Source of the DNA: Acipenser ruthenus
Taxonomy: Eukaryota; Chordata; Actinopteri; Acipenseriformes; Acipenseridae
Assembly: GCF_902713425.1 (NCBI RefSeq)
Contig: NC_081241.1
Coordinates: forward strand, 1,496,501 to 1,560,500
Length of the DNA stretch: 64,000 nt
Reading direction: 5' to 3'
Under the pieces are notes generated by a model, which saw only the letters and a list, made by a program, of their open reading frames with translations, was not told where the DNA came from and did no database searches. The position numbers and the translations under genes are program-made. Positions 24,011 through 34,182 of the stretch are shown in pieces. Numbering within the stretch: the stretch's first letter is position 1; every line of letters begins with the position of its first letter.

Positions 24011-24290
24011 CGCGATTTGATTGGCTCTTGCAATGCTTTATTTGCATATATCCCTACAACCCTGCTTTCTCTCACCTTAACTCGAAAGCTACTTGTTTTT
24101 ACTTACTCTCCTGAGCCTTTCTGAAGTCAAAATACAGTTGCGCTGTACTGATGAGCCCCAAAAAGGGTGAAACATGTATGCAGCTACTGTACTTTAACTT
24201 TTAAAACGCTGTGAATGTAGAAGCCGTTAGGCAACTTTCACGCGATTTGATTGGCTCTTGTAATGCTTTATTTGCATATCTCCCTACAAC

Positions 24291-24293
<3 letters not shown>
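24007..24293 (+). mobile_element. Retrozyme-like or Penelope-LTR-like tandem unit, 230-bp period
   Basis: ttcacgcgatttgattggct at 24,007 recurs at 24,237, giving a period of 230 bp. The second unit is cut after about 57 bp. The repeated part holds attggctcttg and atttgcatat (a CCAAT-box and an octamer-like site on the opposite strand). The single complete unit contains a hammerhead core (24,142-24,184). Known animal retrozymes and the terminal repeats of Penelope-like elements are short tandem units with such ribozymes. AT microsatellites flank it on both sides. Confidence 0.6.
24142..24184 (+). ncRNA. Hammerhead ribozyme, type I, Penelope-like minimal form
   Basis: The invariant core is complete: CTGATGA (24,148-24,154) and GAA (24,169-24,171). 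Helix II is G24155/U24168 plus CCC/GGG closing a CAAAAA loop. Helix I pairs 24,142-24,147 (GCTGTA) with 24,179-24,184 (TGCAGC), including one G-U. Helix III is only A24172-U24177 and C24173-G24176 with a two-base loop. Predicted cleavage follows A24178 in a GTA triplet. Such a very short helix III is characteristic of Penelope-like-element and retrozyme hammerheads, which work best as dimers. The G-U pair at the base of helix II could lower activity. Confidence 0.72.
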
Positions 24294-24332
<39 letters not shown>

Positions 24333-24352
24333 ACACACACACACACACACAG
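24293..24352. repeat. (AT)n followed by (CA)n microsatellite
   Basis: Compound dinucleotide tract on the right side of the retrozyme-like unit. Confidence 0.95.
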
Positions 24353-24744
24353 TATATATAAATGTCCAAGCTATGCAAGATTCATCATTAAGCATCAAGA
24401 AATAAAACACATAATATTAAAATGTGTTACCTGCATATTAAAAGGCTTACTGTCCCCTGAAAGTCCAGACTAATTTCTAGGAGAAAAAATAAAAAACAAA
24501 CTTTACAAACAGCAACCACAGATTAGTCAAATGATTCATACACATGTAATATATGAAAAGAAAGTGTATACATTAGCTGTATGTGAAACTGTACGACCGA
24601 AACGATGGAAATCAGGACACCACAGAAAATACAATGAATAATTCAAGTCTGAATTACTTTGGGTCACTTCTGATGTGCTGTATGGAAACCTGAATGAATC
24701 TTCAGATTATCACTTGAGACACTGCGGGGTTAATGGGTTTTAAC

Positions 24745-24860
24745 ATGTAAACGTCTCTGCATTTGTGAATGCAATGCGGTGGTCTGTTTAAAAACGAAAA
24801 AAACGAAATAAAAGGTTCAAGCGCGATGCATTCACAAACGCAGAGTCGCTTACATTTTCA
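24745..24860. repeat. Short foldback repeat
   Basis: tgtaaacgtctctgcatttg and its imperfect reverse complement acaaacgcagagtcgcttaca flank a loop of about 40 bp. There is no coding capacity. Confidence 0.55.
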
Positions 24861-24944
24861 ATCCAGACCGGTCAAACTGTGACGGGCGTGGCGGTTCTAG
24901 TGTTATATTTCAGTGGAAAATAAACAAAACAATATAAGCATAAC

Positions 24945-25167
24945 AGGAATAATAAGGGGAAGAAAGACACACAATCCCAAGATCTAGACTTTTACTTTGT
25001 TTTGTAATTGTTGATTTTCTGCCATCCCTCATTCCTCATGCTGAGCATCATGTTGACTTTAACTTTCTACACCCCTCCCACTCCCCGAACCTCCCCCATT
25101 TCAACTTGATTGAATCTAAAAGAAAATCACAGAACATACCTGCTGCTCACATGAGAGACATGAGACG
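24945..25167. repeat. Spacer direct repeat, copy 1, with one 51-bp unit
   Basis: aggaataataaggggaagaa through the single unit gaacatacctgctgctcaca is repeated at 26,366-26,600, where it leads into about 11 tandem units. This copy preserves the pre-expansion state of the minisatellite. Confidence 0.85.
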
Positions 25168-25383
25168 TCAAAGTTACAAGAGGCTGATTGAGTTACAATA
25201 AGCAGCTTATGTTACAAGACGTCATTCACATGGCTGCAGACTGATCTAATCACAGTGCAATACATCGCCTGCACATTCCTGATTGAGAAATACAGATAAT
25301 GAAATGGAATACTGTACATTACAGGGTCATTACTACAAATAACTAGAACAAGCCAAACCTGCCAGAGAGGAGGAGTAAATGAA

Positions 25384-25386
<3 letters not shown>

Positions 25387-25441
<55 letters not shown>
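25387..25441. repeat. (AT)n microsatellite
   Basis: Pure AT repeat in the spacer. The Ile-Tyr frames on both strands are artefacts. Confidence 0.95.
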
Positions 25442-25444
<3 letters not shown>

Positions 25445-25861
25445 AAAAACATTGTCAATGTAAAAAAACAAGTTAGAAAAACGCAACAGCTGTTTAAAGG
25501 GGTGATATCAAACACAAAAGCCCAAGTTAGGAGAAGCAATTGGGGCAACCTTGTCAAGCATCAAGCAAATAGGCACACTTGGAAAGGTGCTGTGGCCAAA
25601 CATTCACACAATTGTTGCTTCTAACTTGGCTTCTTTTTTTCATCGCTCCACTTTACATTGAAATGCTCTTTGTACAACTTCTAGGGGATTGTGACCATTC
25701 CCTTATCAGCTCAAAAGTCACATCTGCAACAACAAACATTGACAATGCTCCCAGCCTTACTGTCTGAGTCAATGCAAATGCACCACTGCGGCTTCCTCCT
25801 ACACTCCTCACAGCGCGGCGCTGCACAGTTCCTGCTTGAGTGCCCCTGAACACTGCTATTA

Positions 25862-26362
25862 GAAAGCGAGGGATCTGATTGGGTAAAATGGACAGAAATG
25901 CCCCCACTTCAGTTCTCAATTGTTTTTGGAGGGGAGGGGAGTTTTCTCCTTCAACAAGGAGAACAAGTGGAATAACAAGAACAAGCTTGTTTCCATGTTT
26001 AGACTGTCCATTTCTCCTGATTTATCACAGTATTAACAATGGGTTTGACTGCTGTGTTAGAGTGTCTAGTTCTGTACAGGAATATAAGAAGGATGGAACT
26101 CCAGCCATTGGAATAGTTGTGTCAATACCCTCGATTCAACATGAAGTGTGATCCTGGGCTGGAATCACAATATGTGCTTCTGCTGTTTCTGTTGAGATGA
26201 TACAGAGACAGGGATGGGTTTCACAAGAAACAAAACTTACCAGTGTTTCTGAATTCCAGGAGTTATATAAAGCTCTAAGAGGTGGGGTTTGGGACTCAGG
26301 CCAGGTTTAGACAAGCAGGCTGAGCAGAGACTGCTGAATCAGTGTGAGAGGGGTGGAGAGGA
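25862..26362 (-). pseudogene. Truncated TRIM 5'-flank copy B
   Basis: A near-identical direct copy of 22,284-22,760, about 3.6 kb away, here retaining more of the TRIM leader (gctgaatcagtgtgagaggg). It ends at a junction with the duplicated segment that begins aggaataataagggg. No RING exon is attached. Confidence 0.65.
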
Positions 26363-26561
26363 GAGAGTGGGACAGGAATAATAAGGGGAAGAAAGACACA
26401 TAATACCAAGATCTAGACTTTTACTTTGTTTTGTAATTGTTGATTTTCTGCCATCCCTCATTCCTCATGCTGAGCATCATGTTGACTTTAACATTCTACA
26501 CCCCTCCCCCTCCCCGAACCTCCCCCATTTCAACTTGATTGAATCTAAAAGAAAATCACAG

Positions 26562-27122
26562 AACATACCTGCTGCTCACATGAGAGACATGAGACGTCAA
26601 AGAAAACCACAGAACATACCTGCTGCTCACATGACAGACATGAGACGTCAAAGAAAACCACAGAACATACCTGCTGCTCACATGACAGACATGAGACGTC
26701 AAAGAAAACCACAGAACATACCTGCTGCTCACATGACAGACATGAGACGTCAAAGAAAATCACAGAACATACCTGCTGCTCATATGAGAGACATGAGACG
26801 TCAAAGAAAACCACAGAACATACCTGCTGCTCACATGAGAGACATGAGACGTCAAAGAAAACCACAGAACATACCTGCTGCTCACATGAGAGACATGAGA
26901 CGTCAAAGAAAACCACAGAACATACCTGCTGCTCACATGACAGACATGAGACGTCAAAGAAAACCACAGAACATACCTGCTGCTCACATGACAGACATGA
27001 GACGTCAAAGAAAACCACAGAACATACCTGCTGCTCACATGACAGACATGAGACGTCAAAGAAAACCACAGAACATACCTGCTGCTCATATGAGAGACAT
27101 GAGACGTCAAAGAAAACCACAG
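26562..27122. repeat. 51-bp minisatellite, about 11 units
   Basis: The unit contains cagaacatacctgctgctca and catgagacgtcaaagaaaac. Unit length is a multiple of three and stop-free in several frames, producing long repetitive reading frames on both strands (17-residue period). There is no other coding support. Confidence 0.95.
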
Positions 27123-27765
27123 TATTGTGAGCTGCTATTTACACGACCTCACATTGATAGGGATTGGAGCTGACAAAATAATCCCATGAATCTCAGCTGC
27201 TGTGCACTTCCATTCATTATATAGGTCTCAAATGTGCAGTGTTGAAAGAAACACCTGCTCTAGTAAACATGCACCCTGAAGCTGCATCCACACCCGACGC
27301 GACCTGGAAACGATCCTAAAGACTGGAAATAAATACATGACCCCGCCCACGCATTCCTATTGGACACACTAGAGATGGGCGGTCCCATTACAAACAGAGC
27401 TTGCTTTGATAAAAGTTTACCACCCTGACCTCCGGCAACTCCGATGTAAAATAAAGGCTGGACTTGTGAAATCTATAGAGCAGAGTTATTGAACATGCCT
27501 ATATATCCAGCAGTGTTATTGTTCTCATTATCAGTAGTAGTAATTGTACAGTTGTAGTAGTATTTTTTTTTTCGTGGTTCTGGTAGCAGTAGAAGTCCAA
27601 TCTGAAGCCGGTGCATCTCCAGCTGTCAGAAGAGCTGTCAGATATTTTCAACACGATTATTTTATTGTTATACATTTTATATATGCAATCCCAACCGTGT
27701 TTCTTTACAAATTCCTTCCTGGATCCTCTTTGTTTATTAACTGTTTAAAGTATTTTAAAGTGCAA

Positions 27766-27767
<2 letters not shown>

Positions 27768-27824
<57 letters not shown>
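27768..27824. repeat. (ATT)n microsatellite
   Basis: About 19 ATT units in the spacer. Confidence 0.95.
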
Positions 27825-27825
<1 letters not shown>

Positions 27826-29870
27826 CCATGTTACTGTGCGCAGGTCATCACTTACCTTGTATTTCTACCGATGCCATTCTGCAAATCTATTTTCTTTATT
27901 GTAAATGCTTTGGAAGCCCGTGACGCATCAGATCATGGGTGAGTGTTTGAGCGTCTCTGACTTCATTTACTGATGAATAATTATATTATCTATGCATTCA
28001 GACACTCTGTCAGTAAACTAAAAACACGTATCCCTGTATTTCACATCAAGTGTTGTGTTCGGATTTGCTATTATTACTATTAATATATTTGTCAGACGCC
28101 CTTTGTGCCACCTAGCGGCCACAGCTCGTAATGTTTCCTAAAGAAAGTAGAAAAAACAGTCAGAGCACATTCAATGGAGGAACTAATTTCACGAATCAGT
28201 ATGTATTTTTTTTTTTTTATGAGGCGCCTGCATAGACTGTATATCAGACCGCATTTTATAAGCAGGTGTATCTGCGCATGTCGTTAACCTGAAAAGAGAA
28301 GCGCTTCCATCAGACCCCATAACTAAACTCACACATTACAGTCTTGTATAATTAATTATTAACAAATACGTTTCCGCTGAGATTTTAATTGTTTAGTCTA
28401 ATTGATATTTTTAGTAACCTAGTGACTGACTTCAGGGTCACCAGTTTAACATTATAAAGCATCAGATTTGTATTTCTCAATTTGTTGAAAATGGATTGTA
28501 CCGTATTGATATTAAGACAATAAAACGCAAGCTTGAGTAAGGAATGGATTATTTATTACACAGGCTCCGTATTAGCAGTTACCATCATAACATGGGAATA
28601 AGTTAGTTAACATGGATTTGGCTTCAGAAACAGATGGATTTACTGTTTAATTTATTTAGAAGAATCAGGATACAGTTTCATATGTGTCTGTTTCCTGACT
28701 GGGTGAATCAGTCGGCTGCATATGAACCCCAATTCTGCAGACTCTGCTGTGTAACAGAAGCAGGGCTTGTGATTGTCGATGCTTTACCCCGAGTTCTTCT
28801 CCGCTCTCCTTTAACAATTCAATTGATACCTGTGAAGACATTCGTGTATCTCAATCACACTGAGAAACGCGTTCATAGTAACATTGATTTAATATAATGT
28901 TATTTTTCTGTGTAAATAGGCTTTTAAATTGGCCAAGCCTTCATTTTTCTTTAACAAGCAGAACGAGATCGCAACATGTCAATAAGCGACTCATCTTTAT
29001 TAAAACCATAATGAAAAATAAAGTTCTGTGCTGTTCTGTTGTGTCTGTCATTGCTGGGAAACTGAACGTTCTGACTTCACTGTGATGTCACAGTGCCTGT
29101 GATGTCACTGCGAACACTGACACCCAAGCTGAAGTTTATTCATATGGTAAACCAAGTCAAACCTTTTGTGAAGGAGGGCTGCAGAGCAAACTCAGACTTC
29201 ACCTCTGGAGTATAGTGATAGTGCTGCTTGAATCACTATACCTTTTCTACACTCCATAATATTAGAAGAACAAATCTGTATCAAACTACAGCATGATTTC
29301 AATAACTCTGCCAGCTAATGCAAGTGAAGAGGATCTGGTGGCTGCTGTATGTCTTTTGAGAAGTGAAAACCCAAAGCTGAACCGTCAGTCCATTCCAGAT
29401 ATATCTGCATGTGTGATGAGGGACCAAAGAGCTTCACAGCTTATCATTGCAAAGCCTTTCATCACTCATGAAGAACAAATCTGTATCAAACTACAGCATG
29501 ATTTCAATAACTCTAATAGCACCGTCTTCAAATACAAGCTAAAGATTGTCAGATTGTCATTTTACTTTCACAATGAAAATAAATAAATAAACCAATTTAA
29601 AATGATTAAATAAGGTTGCATTTAAGTTTTAATATAAGAGATATGATTTTTCAATTTGCACTTTAATCAAAACAATGTAATGGTTTTAAATTTGATCAGC
29701 AATAACTGCATGTAAATATTTTTATTAAAGAAATACAATTGAAAATAGGTTGATTAAAGTATTGTTTATATCATCTATATATTCTTAATATTACATTTCT
29801 GATCTTTAATATCCTAGTATGTGTGTGCTGAATGATTCAATTTGATTTTTGCTTAGATCTTTATTTGAAA

Positions 29871-30089
29871 TGCTTACTAACTATTTCAGCAAGAATTGCC
29901 TGTGAAAACTCTTATCCAGGCTGATTGTGTGGAAACGAGGTGGGGAAGCATATTGGTGGTGCGCTGGGCACTGAAGTCCACAGGGTAAGCATTGTGCACT
30001 GCAGCCTGTGCAACAGACATACGCTTCCCCACAATCAGCCTCCAGGAGTCTTTTCAGAAGCAGTGTTTTGCTGGAATAGTTAGTAAGCA
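29871..30089. repeat. 219-bp foldback MITE, right-arm copy
   Basis: Reverse complement of 21,683-21,901 with a handful of substitutions. It retains the inverted ends tgcttactaactatt / aatagttagtaagca. Confidence 0.8.
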
Positions 30090-30539
30090 TGGAGAATAAA
30101 ATCTAATCAGAAACAGCCATAGAAAATCCTCATCAGGTAAGAAATGTAAAGAACATGATGACGTTTAAACCTTTAACCTTAGTGTGGTCCCCATGAGTGT
30201 TCATTAATATCTATCTATCAGGAGAGTTTTCAAAATGACAGATTGTATCTGTTCATGAAAACACAGCAGCATGGCTGATTGAAATGAAATCTCTTTGAAA
30301 TGTTTGATGGAGGGGGTCAGGAGGTGGGGTCCTATTACCTGTAACACAGGAAGGAAGGAAGTGAACGGGGAGAGGAAACCAGTGTGGGGGCTGCAGGATC
30401 AATGGGCTTCACCTGAGTCAAAGAGAGTGGAAATAAAGAAGTGTGGAAAACAAAACGAGCAACAGCAAAACAAGAAGGGACTTGAGAGAACGATGTTCTG
30501 CTGATGAGAGGGAAGACATTGTCTGAAATGAATAAAACA

Positions 30540-31204
30540 AATAGTGCACAGATTTGAAAAGTAGGTCCCTTGATTGTAAGCTTTGTTTGAGTGTCTGTTT
30601 TGTATAAAATGGTTTTAACTCATGAAATCATCACTGTAATAAATGAGTATGTCAGTAACGTACACACCCTGTCTGATAACACTAGAACATGTCTAGTTCT
30701 CATAATATACAGCCTCCCCTGGACTGGAGGGACCACCCTTCACGTTCTCTTAGGGGGGGAGAGCAGTTCAGACTCTGTGCCTCAAGCTTGCCCTGAACTG
30801 GAGGGAAGAAAGCAGCTGGTGCTCAGAGACAAGTTTGTGGTTGAGGACTAATGGACTTTGAGATGTGGATTAATGCCCACGAAGATCGAACTCCACCAAA
30901 CTCACTTCCCTTGTGAACTTCTGAGGATTCAGACCCACACAGAAGTGAAGGTCTAGTGCAGTCAAATACATACTGTAGCTATAGAAGGGTTACTGTGACA
31001 AAGCCATTCTCAAACTCCAGTCCCACTCACAACTCTCTCCTCTCCACCCCTCTCACACTGATTCAGCAGTTTCTGCTCCTCCTGCTTGTCTAAACCTGGC
31101 CTCAGTCCCAAACCCCGCCTCTCAGAGCTGTACACAGTTCCAGGAAATCAGCACAGTGAAGTTTCTTGTGAAATCGTCAGTCTCTCTGTCTCACTGCAGC
31201 AAGA
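30540..31204 (+). promoter_or_regulatory. 5' flank of TRIM gene 2 (leader and probable promoter)
   Basis: Shared with gene 1. ctgtctcactgcag just before caagaATGG also looks like a splice acceptor, and in frame terms it is phase 1, as in gene 3. An upstream untranslated exon is therefore possible. No strong TATA box is visible. Confidence 0.45.
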
Positions 31205-34117
31205 ATGGCTTCAAAAGTATGGTCAGAGGATCGGTTCAGCTGTCCAGTATGTCTGGAGCTATTGAAAGACCCAGTCACTATTCCATGTGGACACAGTTAC
31301 TGTATGGGGTGTATTAAGAACTGCTGGGATCAGACTGATCATACAGGTGTCTACAGCTGCCCACAGTGCAGAGAGGCATTTACCCCAAGGCCTGTTCTGC
31401 GCAGAAACACCATGCTGGCCGAACTTGTGGAGGAATTAAAGAAGACAGGACTCAATCCTCCTCCTGCTCAAAGTTATGCTGGACCTGGAGATGTGCCGTG
31501 TGATTTCTGCACTGGGAGAAAGTTCAAAGCTGTGAAATCCTGTTTGACGTGCCTGGCCTCTTACTGTGAAACACACGTCAAGCCACACTATGAGGGGGCT
31601 GCTTTCAAGAGGCACAAGCTGATCAATGCAATTGGAGATCTGGAGCAGAAGCTTTGTGCTGAACACCAGAAGGTTTTGGAGGTCTTCTGTAGAACAGATC
31701 AGACGTGTATTTGCTTGTTGTGTACAGACAAGGAACACAAGAGCCATGATACAGTCTCAGCTGAGGCAGAAAGGACTGGGAAACAGGTAAGGGTTTGAAC
31801 CATTTCCTTGTAGCTATCCTAGAAGATAAGAATTCCCAGGGATATTTAACATGTCTGTTTACTAGGTTATGCAGTTTCACAATAGATCAGATTTTAATTG
31901 TATATTAAGAGCTATTTAAAGAGCCCTAGTTTTTTAATTGCTCTTTCTAAACTATGATGTGCTACAATGTATTTCAGGGTGTAACAGGGGTGTTGTTATG
32001 GGTGTGGCTATCGCTGATTGACAGGAGAGAACAAGGAGGTTTTCTTGATACAAAAAACACAAAACATTCAAAACAAAACACTGCTCGAAAACAACTAGAA
32101 AATAAAAGATGATCAAACAAGAAAGGAGGTCCCGCTCCAGGAACAGTCTCCCTGACACCTCCTCTCTAGACTTGGGTGGGATTGAAATCCTGGATTTGAA
32201 TATGCCCTGCCATATCTAGCACATACTTGATTGGCAAAAACATGATTTACAATCAAATAAAAACACACTATTTACACATGCAGGACCTCAGCCCTGCCTC
32301 ACAGGCTAAGAAGGATTTGTTCAGCTGTTTTGTGGTGCATTGGAATTTGTAGTGTAAAATTAGCATAATTTATATTCCTAGTGTTTTTATATGTATCTTG
32401 CAACTTAATAAAATCATAGATCAGTTTCATTGTTTAAGATATTATAGTTTAATTAGTTAAACTTTTTAAAAATGACATTCCCAGAAAAGTCAATCACCTA
32501 ATTTAAAAAAAGCAGAAAAGACCAAGATTAATATGATATAAACTATACAAGATTAATATGATATGGAGTAGTGTTTAGGGCTCTGGACTCTTGACCGGAG
32601 GGTCGTGGGTTCAATCCCAGGTGGGGGACACTGCTGCTGTACCCTTGAGCAAGGTACTTTACCTAGATTGCTCCAGTAAAAACCCAACTGTATAAATGGC
32701 TAATTGTATGTAAAAAATAAAGTGATATCTTGCAACAATTGTAATTCACCCTGCATAAGGGCATCTCCTATGATATAAATTAATAATATTAATAATATAC
32801 AAGATTAATATGATATTCAATATACAAGATTAATATGATGTACAAAATACAATATTTACATGATATACAATATAAATCGGGCAGAAAAAATAGCTTAATT
32901 TGGTGCGTTAAAACACATTTTTACATGATTAAAACAGATATGTTTAAGTTAGTTTAAAACGAAATGTAATAACCTATTTAGGATTTTGTTTGTTAAAATC
33001 TACAATTTCTTTTGCTCACCCTACTAGTCCCCTCTTTCCTTTGCTCTCTTCCACAGTGAAGTCCTTCTGCTCACGGGTCTTCTGGGGATTTTGTGTATTT
33101 AGGCATTTTTTACACTGATTTCATTGTTTTGTTTCAGTGCTGTTTTATCTGTGTTTATCAATTAAAAATGGAAATCAGAAGCCCTAAATATCCATTAAAG
33201 AGAAAGCTGCTTCAGTTTCCTAGGTGCTTCACAAAACAAACATGTAACACATGCTAGATCAGCCATCATTCACTGTTACTAGTATGAAACAGTACCATCT
33301 AGTGGACAGCTACTGTGGATCAAGTGTCCTTTTGTATTGCAGGCAGCTGTGCACTAGATGGTGTTGTATCTTACTATTATACACACATGTTGTCTGAAAC
33401 TGCTGCCTTTGTCCAAGTTTAAACCACCTTCAAGGAAGGTTTAAATTTAATTCAGCTATCACATTTAAACATGGATTAAAATGAGTGGTGCAATTTCATG
33501 ATATTTAATCTTTTAAATGTTTAACCTTGGATTAATTTTAAACAAGGATTACATATAAATCCTGGTTTAAAGTTTTGTGCAACATGATTCAAATATAATC
33601 CTTGATTTAATCTGGGTTAGTGGTTAATCCACGCTGGTGCATTCGACCCTTAGGGTATCTGTGTGCATAATGTGTGTATCGTTACACAGAGAATCGTGAG
33701 GGTCTGGAACCAACTCCCCAGTAATGTTGTTGAAGCTGACACCCTGGAATCCTTCAAGAAGCTGATTGATGAGATTCTGGGATCAATAAGCTTCTAACAA
33801 CCAAACGAGCAAGATGGGCCGAATGGCCTCCTCTCGTTTGTAAACTTTCTTATGTTCTTATGTTCTTATGTTAATCTAACTTCATATAAAGGGGGGAGAG
33901 GTGTGAAAACACAGCCTGCTCTGAAATAGTCTGTATTGAGTGTGACAGGATATCACTCAATGCCCTGTCAGAAATGTCACTGTGTCACTGTGTTTCTACA
34001 CAGAAGCAGCTGGGAGAGACACAGACAGAAATACAACAGAGAATCCAGGAGAGACTGAAAGAAATTGAAGAGCTAAAACAGGCTGTGGAGACACTGAAAG
34101 TGGGTATTGAAAAGAGG

Positions 34118-34182
<65 letters not shown>

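Larger units (their letters stand above)
22257..29515. other. Spacer between the inverted arms
   Basis: About 7.3 kb not shared between arms. It contains truncated TRIM 5'-flank copies, a duplicated 220-bp segment, (AT)n tracts, a retrozyme-like unit, a 51-bp minisatellite, an (ATT)n tract and a 45-bp direct duplication at its right border. No complete gene is recognised. 27,180-29,260 shows no supported gene. 27,270-27,480 is relatively GC-rich and contains ccccgcccacgc. Confidence 0.7.

Noticed and set aside
24131-24172. Alternative type III hammerhead using the tacag-ttgcg-ctgta hairpin as helix I
   Set aside because: The base before that hairpin does not provide the required U-H cleavage site; the type I pairing fits better.
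26535-27173. 212-codon Arg/Gln/Pro-rich repeat frame
   Set aside because: 51-bp minisatellite translated; copy 1 of the segment has a single unit, so no protein repeat is conserved.
29293-29586. 97-codon frame crossing the right arm boundary
   Set aside because: It contains the 45-bp duplicated segment and runs into non-coding arm sequence; no family recognised.
32565-32769. tRNA gene suggested by A- and B-box motifs
   Set aside because: The cloverleaf is absent and the conserved middle plus L2-like tail identify a tRNA-derived SINE.
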